A DNA stretch of 64,000 nucleotides from Tremella fuciformis (GCA_032768795.1 CP136493.1:372001-436000); one strand, 5' to 3'. Shown: positions 1 through 9,290, counted from the first letter of the stretch. The notes: a model not told the origin generated them from the letters alone. Made by a program: numbers and translations.

Positions 1-32
1 CTCGCTACCGCAGACTACCCGCAGGCGTGACA
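1..32 (+). repeat. 3' end of a family-1 Ty3 LTR (cut by window edge)
   Basis: The first 32 bases are identical to the last 32 bases of the 482-bp LTRs at 1851-2332 and 7421-7902, ending in GGCGTGACA. The rest of this copy lies outside the window, so solo or full-length status cannot be told. Confidence 0.85.
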
Positions 33-178
33 CAAGGGGGGACCCTTGCAGCTTTTGCCGCAGCTGGATAAAATTATTTGGCAAGTCTAATGCCCATTAC
101 CATACACAGTTTGATGAGCTGATTCCAAATCTCTGACTTGTTTCTCAATTACTTGAGAACTGAGAGAGTCAAATGCAT
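33..178. other. Short stretch without a gene
   Basis: I see no coding potential here. A segment near 50-75 resembles sequence around 17655-17690 inside an LTR (the GCTTTTGCC and TGGATAAA blocks), so it is probably degraded LTR sequence. Confidence 0.4.
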
Positions 179-367
179 CTATCTACCAAACAACTCATCT
201 GCAGTTACTAAGTTCTCATAATGCTCACTTGCTAAGTAAAGGCCAATACTATCCTCACCTTCTCCTATCTCATACCACTGATGGCTGCCATCATTATGCC
301 GCTTGTAGACTGTGATCGTGACATTGTATGCCCCACTCAAGGCCTTTAGCATCAAGTCCTCACCCAA
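179..367 (-). pseudogene. OTU-like cysteine protease fragment (C-terminal part)
   Basis: A 62-codon reading frame resembles the end of an OTU-type deubiquitinase domain. A YNVTITVYKR strand is followed by a turn and then GLYLASEHYENLV, where the H of EHYENL would be the catalytic histidine and the preceding aliphatic run the usual strand. The N-terminal half with the D-G-D-C-L cysteine motif is absent. The frame ends next to the reverse LTR at 381-808, which may have cut it off. OTU domains occur in host genes and in some fungal transposons. The assignment rests on a short motif and is tentative. Confidence 0.4.
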
Positions 368-380
368 AGTCCCCGCCTTG

Positions 381-808
381 TGTTACGGGCACTCGTCCCT
401 GGTAGGTCTGCAGTTGGTGAGAGACCAGAGACAAGGTAGACGGCAAAGGTTTACTGAGTGTCTGCCTGGGATGCAGACGAGGATCTCAGTGAAGAAGTCT
501 GACAGTGGTGTCACTGTCTGGAATGGCTTGGAAGGATCCGAGGGCAAGCCAAGGGGGGATGGGTGAAGGGAGCTATGACAAGAGGTAAAGTCAAGTGCAG
601 ACCCTATGAAGACTACAAGTAACAAATCAATAGCTGGATCCTTGGGATTCTTCAGACCCAACAAAGGGGGTTTATATCCCCTGCAGCGACCCCAATTTGC
701 CACCCAAAATACGTTCTCGCTGATCAATCTTTCTCGCGCTGCGGAGCTATTGCTGATTCAGCTGGCAGAGGTGGGAGTGTGTCGATGGCGGAGGTGAGGC
801 GCGTGACA
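381..808 (-). repeat. LTR, reverse orientation, related to 8007-8440
   Basis: The sequence is bounded by TGTTACGG and GCGTGACA. Read on the minus strand it has GGGTGGCAAAT (705-695) about 20 bp upstream of a TATA box in GGGGATATAAACCCCC, the same promoter block as in the LTR at 8007-8440. I found no clear 5-bp target duplication (CCTTG against TTGGT), so it may belong to a larger lost element or be rearranged. Confidence 0.65.
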
Positions 809-1016
809 TTGGTGGAGGTTGCTATTTGCGTGTCGTATTGTAGTATGTATGATCACAGGTGGCGGAGGCGGAACGCTAATAATGTTTGGGCCCGGAGTGT
901 GGATATCCTTGCGGGCAGTGGATCCAGATGATGGCAGAGCGTGCTGCCCGGCGGAGGCTGGTGGAGGGCTGTTGATAGTTTGGCGGAGGTTGAACTTAGG
1001 CAAATGAAAAGGAGTA

Positions 1017-1445
1017 TGACACTGGTGGAGGCAGACCTCCAGATGATAGTCCCTGGGCTGGGGGGTATGGCCAGAGGTTTTAATCCCTCATAGCTAAGGG
1101 GTGCACAGGGGCGCACCAGGAACGCACAAAGCGCACCCATGGCCCAATCCAACCAATGGGAGCGAGTATTGGTTCACCTGAACGGGTCAGAGGCATATAT
1201 AAGACCGCACGTTCAGCCCCAAGGATCCTTTTCCCCAAGGATCAATTCAATCAATCTAGACAGTCATACATTACACCCTAGTCCTAGAGCCTTGCACTTG
1301 ACTTTACCATCATTGCTCGCTCCTCCACCACCTCCGCTTGCCACAACGCCTATCTCCGTGGGATCCTTCAAGCACCGCCACCAAACCTCCACGACACCTA
1401 TACAAACCAAGCAGGACCATCAGACATCTTCAGATAGTGTCATGA
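1017..1445 (+). repeat. Probable LTR-like promoter region
   Basis: The segment has a TATA box (CATATATAAG near 1196) followed by the AAGGATC...CCCCAAGGATCAAT block also seen downstream of the TATA box in the LTR at 17819-18513. It ends in GTGTCATGACA. The left end (ATGACACTGG) is only a partial match to an LTR start and no target duplication was found. Several GGTGGAGG repeats lie at and before its left edge. Confidence 0.4.
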
Positions 1446-1560
1446 CATGGTCATGACCCTTGCGGAGCCCCATTGCTTATATGGAGCGCCCAAATAGCGA
1501 TCGACAAAATCGACAACAAGGTCAGAGTGGCTACAGACAAAGTCGACAGGTCAACTACAA

Positions 1561-1707
1561 GGCCACCGACAGAATCGACATCTGAGGCGCTTCCCAATCG
1601 ACAGGATCGACAATCGAGGCATTTCCCGACCGACAGAACCGACAGTCGAGGGATTTATCGAACGACAGAGCCGACAATCGAGGCATTTTGCGATCGACAC
1701 TGTCGAC
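1561..1707. repeat. 32-bp tandem repeat, about 4.5 degenerate units
   Basis: Successive units begin near 1561, 1593, 1625, 1657 and 1689. Each contains CGACAG, then a second CGACA, then TCGAGG(C/G)ATTT. Units differ at several positions, so the array is old. It lies 144 bp left of the Ty3 element and has no open reading frame of note. Confidence 0.75.
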
Positions 1708-1845
1708 ACTTAGGGCCTCAACCCCCTTGACGGACCTTGTGGGGAGGTCAACCAATCAGAGAAGGGCCCAAGGCTATGGTGAGGTAAATGCCTCAGATGA
1801 GCCTAGACCTTCCCGCAACAAGGTTACGACTGGGAGAAGCCCCTG

Positions 1846-1850
1846 AGTGC
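1846..1850. other. Target-site duplication of Ty3 element 1 (left)
   Basis: AGTGC directly precedes the 5' LTR and is repeated at 7903-7907 directly after the 3' LTR, giving an exact 5-bp duplication as expected for Ty3 integration. Confidence 0.95.
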
Positions 1851-2332
1851 TGTCATGACCCGGCAAATTTACCACCAAGGTCGCGTCATTGACTCAATTA
1901 TCTGTCGCATTTGTCTCCTTCATGGCTCTTGCTATGAAGGGAGATGACCGACACTTGACTATGCCCCGTCGGACACCCGGCATAGCTTAAGGATGCATAG
2001 AAGTGCATCACGCATGACGAACGTCAGCCATGCACTGGACAGGGGATTTACTAGGAGATGGACGTATTCTGGACAGGTGACAGACATAGTATGGTCAGAT
2101 ACCAGACGACCCCTTTTGTCTATATAAACCCCCTTCTTCTCGCAATTCGTTTGATTCTTCAGCAATGGATCTTGTGTCTTCTCTTCACACAAAGTCACTC
2201 AGTTGGTCTTAACCCAACACTTCAGTCACCTCAGTACCTAAGGCAGTCATCAAGCTCTACGAGCCAGAGACTAAACCCCTTCAGTACCCAAGGCAGACCT
2301 CTCGCTACCGCAGACTACCCGCAGGCGTGACA
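1851..2332 (+). repeat. 5' LTR of Ty3 element 1
   Basis: It starts TGTCATGACC and ends GCGTGACA. U3 holds a TATA box at 2121. R is inferred to start at 2161 because that sequence is complementary to the PBS. Confidence 0.96.
2121..2170 (+). promoter_or_regulatory. TATA box and inferred transcript start of element 1
   Basis: TATATAAA at 2121 lies 40 bp upstream of AGCAATGGAT (2161-2170). This 10-mer is the exact reverse complement of the primer-binding site at 2335-2344, which marks it as the RNA 5' end in a self-priming element. Confidence 0.7.
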
Positions 2333-2334
2333 GT

Positions 2335-2344
2335 ATCCATTGCT
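2335..2344 (+). promoter_or_regulatory. Self-priming primer-binding site of element 1
   Basis: ATCCATTGCT begins 2 nt (GT) after the LTR end and is perfectly complementary to 2161-2170 in R. There is no TGG start as expected for a tRNA CCA-end primer. This is the arrangement known from Tf1 of fission yeast, where the 5' end of the mRNA folds back to prime reverse transcription. Confidence 0.75.
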
Positions 2345-2471
2345 CAACCCCTTTAGTCCTTGCTCGTCCCTCGTCCTCTCGTCAACAACATTTTCGCATT
2401 TTTGCCACCCAAGGCTTTCCCAGATACCCAAAGGCTCTTGCTGACGCCCAGGTTAATCCATCCCTGTCACC

Positions 2472-3488
2472 ATGGAATCTACCAACACCCAGCTCAATGC
2501 TGAGCAAGCGTTGCAAGTGCAGCATGACATGATCTTGCAGCTGCAGGCTCAGATCAACACCCTTCAAGCTACCAACACCAGGCCTGAGCATGCTAAGGAG
2601 CCAAAGATCTCCCATCCACCGCCTTTCAATGGTCGTAAGGATCAGACTTTGGAGTTCCTAGCCAAGTGCAACATGGTCTTTGCTGTTCAACCTCGTACCT
2701 ACGCCACCGACGTCACTCGTATTGCCTTTGCAACCAACCTCCTCAAGGAAGAAGCCTACCGATGGGTCCTACCTTACCTTGGCATGGATGCAGAGGATCA
2801 GCCCTCTTGGCTCCATGACTGGGAGGACTTCCAAATCGAATTCAAGAAGTACTTTGGCGACGCCAACCTGGCTGAGACATCTCGTTTCAAGCTACGCAAC
2901 CTCCGACAGACAGGATCAGCCAGTCTCTACGCCACAGAGTTCCAGCGCCACGCAGCCTATGTGCACTGGAACAATGAGACAAAGAAGCAGAACTTCTTTG
3001 ATGGCCTCAAGGACGATGTCAAGGATCGACTCCTTGCTCCTGGCAAATTCAAGGACTATGAGGCTTTGGTCACCGCCGCCATTGAGTATGACGACCTTCT
3101 CTATCAAAGGCGACGCACAAACAACAACCCTCGACCTCAAATCAACACTCAGCGCCCTATCAACAACATCAACTACCCACGCTCTGGCGCTGCTTTGTCA
3201 AAGGCCAATACCTTTGTCCCGCGTACAGCGACTACAACATTCTCTCCTACCCCCATGGAAATTGATGCTGCTCAGACACGCCAGGCCTATGGACCAATCT
3301 CTCAGGCTGAGCGTGAGCGACGCATGAAGGAGAACCTCTGCAACTATTGCGGCAAGCCTGGTCACAAGGCCTTTGAGTGCCGTGCTGCTCAGCGACGCCG
3401 TGAGCAGAGGGCTCAAATCAATGCTGCCACCAAGGTCACCACTATGACCTCCGACAACAAGGCAAAAAACACGCAGCCCCAGGCCTAA
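2472..3488 (+). CDS. gag: Gag protein of Ty3 element 1
   Basis: A 338-codon frame starts at ATG 2472, 140 bp after the LTR. Gag would package the element RNA into virus-like particles in the cytoplasm. The centre (residues about 40-220) has the retrotransposon gag fold pattern, with the core strings RHAAYVHWNNETKK and FFDGLKDDVKDRL. The C-terminal part is basic and ends in one zinc knuckle, CNYCGKPGHKAFEC (C-x2-C-x4-H-x4-C). The stop TAA (3486-3488) lies inside the loop of a predicted pseudoknot, and pol continues in the -1 frame. The protein is nearly the same as gag of element 2 (50414-51442) apart from the Pro/Thr-rich linker before the knuckle. Confidence 0.95.
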   Translation: MESTNTQLNAEQALQVQHDMILQLQAQINTLQATNTRPEHAKEPKISHPPPFNGRKDQTLEFLAKCNMVFAVQPRTYATDVTRIAFATNLLKEEAYRWVLPYLGMDAEDQPSWLHDWEDFQIEFKKYFGDANLAETSRFKLRNLRQTGSASLYATEFQRHAAYVHWNNETKKQNFFDGLKDDVKDRLLAPGKFKDYEALVTAAIEYDDLLYQRRRTNNNPRPQINTQRPINNINYPRSGAALSKANTFVPRTATTTFSPTPMEIDAAQTRQAYGPISQAERERRMKENLCNYCGKPGHKAFECRAAQRRREQRAQINAATKVTTMTSDNKAKNTQPQA

Positions 3489-3523
3489 GCGTGCCCCCAC
3501 CTCTGGGGCTCTCAAAGGGGCAC
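3464..3523 (+). promoter_or_regulatory. Programmed -1 frameshift signal: A AAA AAC plus pseudoknot
   Basis: The heptamer A AAA AAC (3464-3470) sits in the gag frame as GCA AAA AAC. After 4 nt, AGCCCCAG (3475-3482) can pair with CTGGGGCT (3503-3510). The loop segment GTGCCCC (3491-3497) pairs with GGGGCAC (3517-3523), giving an H-type pseudoknot. The -1 frame is open from the heptamer through pol. Gag stops at 3486-3488. Heptamer and stem 1 are conserved in element 2 at 51418-51477. Confidence 0.85.
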
Positions 3524-6500
3524 AACACGGTACATCACACACAACATTGGATCACGGCAACATCGCTACAGTCAACAATACTTCCCGCTTCACCCAAAGA
3601 TCACCTATGCCTTCCCATCACGCTCAAGTATGGGAACACCAACTACGACACACTTGCTATGATTGATTCTGGTGCGACAGCCAGCTTCATCAACGCAAAC
3701 TTCCTCGACACTACGGACATACCAAGGATACTCAAGGATGAGCCTTTAGAGGTCTCAGTCATTGATGGACGTCCGATTTCTTCTGGCGCCATCACACACC
3801 ACACCAAACCCATCACCTTGTGCCTTCCAGGTCATGAAGAGACGCTCTCCCTTGACATCACATCACTCGGCACATACCCCATCATCCTTGGCCTACCATG
3901 GCTCTCTCGGCACAACCCAAGCATTGATTGGTCCCGTCAGACCATCAAGTTCTCCTCTTTGCCCTGCCGGGAGCAGTGCAGCAGGTCAGACAAACCTGTA
4001 GAGGCAGATTCTGCTCCTCAGTCACCAAGGAACCCTCGAAACTCAAGAAACTCAAGGACCCCAAGGAAAACGAGCTCAGGTAACCTGCCCAGCACCAAAG
4101 CTGCAGGTACGCCATCACCCAAGGACACAAACGACAACACCCACGGAACAACAACTGCAACCCCAAGGATATCACTCATCAGTGCCTCTGCCTTCCGGAC
4201 AGCTATGAAAACGGCAGAAATCTACGGCATCACCACTACAGCTCAAGTCTCAGGTCTCATCGACCCTCAACCTGCTCAGGAAGACGATGACGACACTATG
4301 GAACCCGACCTTCAGCAACTCAAGGAAATCATCCCCGCAGACTTCCACGATCATTTGGAAGTATTCAGAAAGTCCAACTCCGATAAGCTCCCAGAGCACA
4401 GTGCATATGATCACGCCATAACACTTGAAGGCAATGCGCAGCCCAAGTTTGGTCCGATCTACAGCCTCTCTGAAGTAGAGCTCAAGGCTTTGGACGAGTA
4501 CCTCAAGGAAAACCTCAAGAAAGGATTCATACGACCAAGTTCAAGCCCAGCTGGCTCTCCCATCCTCTTCGTCAAGAAGCCAGATGGATCCCTCCGACTA
4601 TGCGTTGACTACCGACAGCTCAACAGCATCACCAGGAAAAATCGCTACCCACTTCCATTGATACAGGAATCTTTGGATAGGCTCAAAGGAGCTTCATGGT
4701 TCAGCAAAATCGACCTACGTGCCGCCTACAACCTCGTCCGCATTGCCAAAGGCGATGAATGGAAAACGGCATTCCGCACACGCTATGGACACTACGAATA
4801 CCTTGTAATGCCTTTTGGGCTTACAAATGCGCCCGCATCATTCCAAAATCTCATCAACGACGTTCTCAGAGACTTCTTGGATGTCTTCATCATTGTATAC
4901 CTGGACGACATCCTCATCTTCAGCAAATCAATGGACAAACATATCGACCATGTCAAGCAAGTCTTGCAACGACTGGAAGAGCATCATCTATGGGCTAAGG
5001 CAGAAAAGTGCACCTTCTTCAAGCATGAGGTTGATTTCCTAGGCTACCTTGTCTCTGACAAAGGAGTCAGAATGGACCCTCACAAAGTTGAAGCTGTCAC
5101 CAACTGGCCACCGCCAAAATCTGTCCATGATGTTCAAGTCTTTCTTGGCTTTGCCAACTTCTACCGACGTTTCATCAAGGCATACTCCAAGGTCACGGCA
5201 CCCCTCACACAGCTCCTACGCAAAGGAGTCAATTTTGAGTGGGGCAATACAGCACAAAATGCCTTCGACACATTGAAAGGTGCTTTCACCAGCGCTCCCA
5301 TCCTCCAGCACTTCCAGCCAGGGAAACCCATTGTTATGGAGACAGACGCATCCGACTTTGCTATTGCAGGCGTCCTGTCACACACATCAGACAACTCCAA
5401 AGAGCTTCACCCCATCGCATATTACTCCCGGAAGCTTCAACCAGCAGAGCTCAACTACGAAATCTACGACAAGGAAATGCTTGCTATTGTGGAAGCATTC
5501 AAACACTGGCGACCATACCTTGAAGGAGCAAAAGAGATCACAGTCTATACTGATCACAAGAACCTCAAATATTTCACCACCTCCAAGGTGCTCAACAGAC
5601 GACAAGCTCGTTGGGCAGAACTCTTAGCCAACTTCAATTTCAAGATACACTACCGACCTGGAGAAAAGATGGGCAAACCAGATGCCCTGACCAGGAGGTC
5701 AGACCTTCAAGGGGGGAGTAGAGCTGCAGAAGCACCTCCACATACACTCCTCAAACCAGGGCAGTTCATCATTGGCGCCCTTGCACCTACCGATACTTCC
5801 GACACCCCAGTAAAATCCGACTTGATGACCAAGATAGAGCAACTTCAGCCTGAGGACCCTGTCCTTAAAGAGCTTTTGCCTTATCTGCATCATCCAGATC
5901 GACCTGTTCCCAGCACACTCCAAGGAAAACTCAAGGAATTCAGCCTCGACAGCAACATCATCCGATACAACAAGAAGGTCTACATCCCGGATAACTACAA
6001 CCTCAAGATTGCCCTGCTTCATAAGAGTCATAACGCACCTACCGCAGGACACTATGGTCAACTGAAGACCTACCAACTCCTTTCACGACACTATTACTTC
6101 CCAGGGATACGACAATTTACCAACACCTATGTGGACGGATGTCACACTTGCGCACGGAACAAAATACCTCGACACAAACCCTATGGCCCACTACAGCCAC
6201 TCCCAATACCAACAAAACCTTGGCAATCAATATCTATGGATGCCATTGTTAAACTACCGACTTCCAATGGCTACGATTGCATTATGGTCTTTGTTGATCG
6301 CTTCACAAAACAAGCCCACTTCATACCTTTCAAGGAAGAAGGCTTTGATGCGCCCAACCTGGCCACAATGTTCAGACAACACATTTGGCGACTCCATGGA
6401 CTTCCTAAGGACATTGTCTCCGACCGTGGCCCAATCTTCAACTCTCAATTCTGGCGAGCCTTTGTCAAAGGACTAGGCATCACACCAAACTTCTCTACGG

Positions 6501-7408
6501 CCTTCCATCCCCAATCAGATGGACAGACAGAGAGAGTCAATCAAGTCTTGGAACACTACCTTCGATCCTTCTGTGACTATGATCAAGCAAATTGGTCATC
6601 ACTCTTGGACTTAGCAGAGTACAGCTACAACAACTCTGTTCACACATCTACAAAGTTCACACCCTTTGAAGCCAACTATGGCTATCATCCCAACGATACA
6701 CTCTCGCCATCGCCATCCTTGGAAACCCAGACAGTCCCAGCTGTGGACTCACACCTTGGCACTCTACGCTCCCTACACCAAATACTTGCCAATAACATCA
6801 GGACAGCACAGGAGCACTACACCAAGTTCTACAATCAGAAAATCAAGGAGATCAACAACGAGAACAAGCCTCTGTTCAAAGTAGGCGATCAGGTCTTCCT
6901 CAATCGCAGGAACATACAGACCTTGCGACCATCTCTCAAGCTGGATCAAAGGATGCTAGGGCCCTTCAAAATCATTGAAGCGACTTCATCTCCTCTGGCA
7001 TTCAAGCTTGACCTTCCACCATCGATGGCCATACATCCGGTCTTTCATGTCAACCTCCTGGAACCAATGCGCAAGGGTCACCCTCAGCAACCACAGGACC
7101 CTCCACCACGCATTGAAGTTGATGGCCAAGAAGAATACATTGTGGACCGCATTCTGGACTCACGCATCAGCTCAGACAATGGTTACGACTACCTTGTCAG
7201 CTGGAAGGACTACTCCAGTGCCCACAACTCATGGGAACCCTGGGAGAATGTTCATCACACCACGGCCTACAATAAATTCCATCGACAACATCTCAAGGAT
7301 TCTCATTATCATTTCCCTCCGACCAGAGCACAACGCCAAGCTCTACCTCAACCAGACACCAAAAGATCTGATCGCAGATCATCAAGGCTCAGAGGACTTC
7401 GCCATTAG
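3470..7408 (+). CDS. pol: Pol polyprotein of Ty3 element 1 (PR-RT-RH-IN-chromodomain)
   Basis: The frame is -1 to gag, has no ATG at its start and is open from the slippery site; the first codons after the gag stop include GTG at 3491. Residues below are counted from 3491. Aspartic protease: AMIDSGATASF near 59. Reverse transcriptase: CVDYRQLNS and VYLDDILIFS near 470. RNase H: METDASDFAIAG and VYTDHKNL between about 610 and 700. Integrase: a zinc HHCC region near 843-890 ending GCHTCARNK, then SMDAI, VSDRG and GQTERVNQVLE (D, D, E) at about 915-1015. Chromodomain: EEYIVDRILDSR ... YLVSWKDYSS ... SWEPWENV at about 1210-1270. The usual integration-targeting reading of such chromodomains is toward heterochromatin. 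The stop codon overlaps the PPT. No break is visible. Confidence 0.96.
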   Translation, partial: HAAPGLSVPPPLGLSKGHNTVHHTQHWITATSLQSTILPASPKDHLCLPITLKYGNTNYDTLAMIDSGATASFINANFLDTTDIPRILKDEPLEVSVIDGRPISSGAITHHTKPITLCLPGHEETLSLDITSLGTYPIILGLPWLSRHNPSIDWSRQTIKFSSLPCREQCSRSDKPVEADSAPQSPRNPRNSRNSRTPRKTSSGNLPSTKAAGTPSPKDTNDNTHGTTTATPRISLISASAFRTAMKTAEIYGITTTAQVSGLIDPQPAQEDDDDTMEPDLQQLKEIIPADFHDHLEVFRKSNSDKLPEHSAYDHAITLEGNAQPKFGPIYSLSEVELKALDEYLKENLKKGFIRPSSSPAGSPILFVKKPDGSLRLCVDYRQLNSITRKNRYPLPLIQESLDRLKGASWFSKIDLRAAYNLVRIAKGDEWKTAFRTRYGHYEYLVMPFGLTNAPASFQNLINDVLRDFLDVFIIVYLDDILIFSKSMDKHIDHVKQVLQRLEEHHLWAKAEKCTFFKHEVDFLGYLVSDKGVRMDPHKVEAVTNWPPPKSVHDVQVFLGFANFYRRFIKAYSKVTAPLTQLLRKGVNFEWGNTAQNAFDTLKGAFTSAPILQHFQPGKPIVMETDASDFAIAGVLSHTSDNSKELHPIAYYSRKLQPAELNYEIYDKEMLAIVEAFKHWRPYLEGAKEITVYTDHKNLKYFTTSKVLNRRQARWAELLANFNFKIHYRPGEKMGKPDALTRRSDLQGGSRAAEAPPHTLLKPGQFIIGALAPTDTSDTPVKSDLMTKIEQLQPEDPVLKELLPYLHHPDRPVPSTLQGKLKEFSLDSNIIRYNKKVYIPDNYNLKIALLHKSHNAPTAGHYGQLKTYQLLSRHYYFPGIRQFTNTYVDGCHTCARNKIPRHKPYGPLQPLPIPTKPWQSISMDAIVKLPTSNGYDCIMVFVDRFTKQAHFIPFKEEGFDAPNLATMFRQHIWRLHGLPKDIVSDRGPIFNSQFWRAFVKGLGITPNFSTAFHPQSDGQTERVNQVLEHYLRSFCDYDQANWSSLLDLAEYSYNNSVHTSTKFTPFEANYGYHPNDTLSPSPSLETQTVPAVDSHLGTLRSLHQILANNIRTAQEHYTKFYNQKIKEINNENKPLFKVGDQVFLNRRNIQTLRPSLKLDQRMLGPFKIIEATSSPLAFKLDLPPSMAIHPVFHVNLLEPMRKGHPQQPQDPPPRIEVDGQEEYIVDRILDSRISSDNGYDYLVSWKDYSSAHNSWEPWENVHHTTAYNKFHRQHLKDSHYHFPPTRAQRQALPQPDTKRSDRRSSRLRGLRH

Positions 7409-7420
7409 AGGGGGAGCTCC
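7407..7420 (+). promoter_or_regulatory. Polypurine tract of element 1
   Basis: AGAGGGGGAG directly after the pol stop, four bases before the 3' LTR, is the plus-strand primer site. Element 2 has the same tract in the same place before 55306. Confidence 0.85.
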
Positions 7421-7902
7421 TGTCATGACCCGGCAAATTTACCACCAAGGTCGCGTCATTGACTCAATTATCTGTCGCATTTGTCTCCTTCATGGCTCTT
7501 GCTATGAAGGGAGATGACCGACACTTGACTATGCCCCGTCGGACACCCGGCATAGCTTAAGGATGCATAGAAGTGCATCACGCATGACGAACGTCAGCCA
7601 TGCACTGGACAGGGGATTTACTAGGAGATGGACGTATTCTGGACAGGTGACAGACATAGTATGGTCAGATACCAGACGACCCCTTTTGTCTATATAAACC
7701 CCCTTCTTCTCGCAATTCGTTTGATTCTTCAGCAATGGATCTTGTGTCTTCTCTTCACACAAAGTCACTCAGTTGGTCTTAACCCAACACTTCAGTCACC
7801 TCAGTACCTAAGGCAGTCATCAAGCTCTACGAGCCAGAGACTAAACCCCTTCAGTACCCAAGGCAGACCTCTCGCTACCGCAGACTACCCGCAGGCGTGA
7901 CA
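7421..7902 (+). repeat. 3' LTR of Ty3 element 1
   Basis: It is the same length as the 5' LTR and I found no base difference. It is followed by the duplication AGTGC at 7903-7907. Confidence 0.96.
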
Positions 7903-8006
7903 AGTGCGTTCTCGCATTCTCGCATCCCAAGCCACAATCAGACCCGGGCCGAGACACTAATAGATATACGAAGGTACCCACAGGTACAGTTCTATAGGTA
8001 AGACAG

Positions 8007-8440
8007 TGTCACGCTCCAACCTCCACCGGCTTATTCAGCAATGACGTAATAGCGCGGGAAAGATGACAAAGCTGCGGGAAGATTGGGTGGCAAATTAGGT
8101 CAGGCGCAGGGGATATAAACCCCCTACTTTTGGGTCGAAGGGAGTCCAAGGATCCAAGTTATCTAGTCGCACAACTTAGTCTTTTGAACAACCTTCTGTT
8201 GTTCTTTGTAGTTGGTAGATAGCTTCTCACATGACTATACTTGTCTTTTGTCCCTGCTGGTGCTCGACCTGTGCACCAGCACCTCTCCTGGTCTGCTGGA
8301 TCCTTCAGACTAGTTCCGTCCCGTAGACCTTTCACATACTACGAGCTCTGTCTCTACAGAACTCAAGCTCCAGTTAAACTGTTGTAGTCCACGCGCCTCA
8401 GTCCTATTCATACAGGTCTGACCCGGGGCGTGTCGTGACA
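8007..8440 (+). repeat. Solo LTR (434 bp)
   Basis: It runs from TGTCACGCTCC to GTGTCGTGACA, flanked by GACAG (8002-8006) and GATAG (8441-8445), a target duplication with one change. GGGTGGCAAAT (8085-8095) lies 18 bp upstream of a TATA box at 8113. No internal region remains, so LTR-LTR recombination is likely. Confidence 0.85.
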
Positions 8441-8445
8441 GATAG

Positions 8446-9160
8446 CCTCTAGAATACCTACCTACAGTACGGCCCCATAGTGAGTCTATGTGAATAACAT
8501 GCCCAAAAAAGGCATGGTGATATCATAGGGTGGCGTGGACATGGTGGCGGGAGAGGGAGCTTCTGTGACGACAAATCCCATTCACTAGATCTCAAGACTG
8601 GGCACAGCAACGCATGCATACATTGCTATGAAACTTCCTTCAGTCCCCTAGAACACATTTGCCTATGTGGGCCAATCAGTAAAATTGAACTGCAAGCTGC
8701 GGAACAACAACAAGACCATTGCTAGCACGGAAGAGTCAGAAGTCCTGAGGCAGGTGCTCCATCTCTGTCTGCTACAACTCCTCATTGCCGGCCAGTTGGG
8801 TTCTTTGAGCTTGATTTACGGTGCATGGCATGTACATGCAGGCCTCTGACAGCCTCACACCATGCATAAGTGCCTAAGGGTGCTGGACTGGGATACTCTT
8901 TGCCCCGGGGCAAATCAGTCACCATACCTCTTTGTCTGTGATTCAGTTCTCAACAACCAGCACAGCAATGCATGCATAAATTGCAGAAGACACTCTCTGG
9001 TCATTGTAGAGCAATATGCATGGGGTGGGGCAATCAGTAAAATTACGATGCAAGCTACAGAGCTGACTAGAGATACCCATAGCCAGCGAGAGTTGACCGG
9101 TCAAAATGCCAAAACCGACCATCACGTGCGGGTACCCTTACCCCCTCCCGCAGCCCGCAA
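8446..9160. repeat. Non-coding stretch with an imperfect direct repeat
   Basis: Two blocks recur about 360 bp apart. CACAGCAACGCATGCATA near 8598 recurs as CACAGCAATGCATGCATA near 8962, and GCAATCAGTAAAATT (with CCAATCAGTAAAATT in the first copy, near 8672) recurs near 9030. The reading frames here are short and unconvincing. It may be an old tandem duplication or a degraded element. Confidence 0.55.
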
Positions 9161-9164
9161 CCAT

Positions 9165-9290
9165 GACCACGTGTTTGGTGTGATTTTCAGAAATCCGCAA
9201 TTGACTGGACTGGCTAGGGGTCAGGGTGTTGGCAGTGGGTTGCGGGTTGCGGGTTGTGGGTTGCGGGTTGTGGTCTTTGAGTGTCGCGGG
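9165..9290. repeat. Dispersed intergenic repeat, copy 1
   Basis: CACGTGTTTGGTGTGATTTT followed by a TTGCGGG-rich run (GGGTTGCGGGTTGCGGG). This is the reverse complement of the TCACACCGAACACGTGG module found near 11.6, 14.3 and 23.7 kb. It lies just before gene A. Confidence 0.7.

Larger units (their letters stand above)
1851..7902 (+). mobile_element. Ty3 element 1: complete chromodomain LTR retrotransposon (Tf1/sushi-like)
   Basis: This is a 6052-bp element with 482-bp LTRs (1851-2332 and 7421-7902) in which I see no difference, TG...CA termini and a 5-bp duplication AGTGC. The order is 5' LTR, self-primer PBS, gag (2472-3488), a -1 frameshift into pol (to 7408), a polypurine tract and the 3' LTR. 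Pol runs protease, RT, RNase H, integrase and chromodomain. Identical LTRs and open reading frames mean a very recent insertion that could be active. It is closely related at protein level to element 2 (49679-55867), but the LTR U3 regions differ strongly. Confidence 0.97.

Noticed and set aside
2058..2330. 90-codon ORF, repeated at 7628-7900, starting MDVFWTGDRH
   Set aside because: It lies wholly inside the LTRs, overlaps promoter and R/U5 signals and has no protein features; identical because the LTRs are identical.
3762..7517. Many forward ORFs overlapping pol of element 1
   Set aside because: They are other frames of the intact pol; none has domain motifs.
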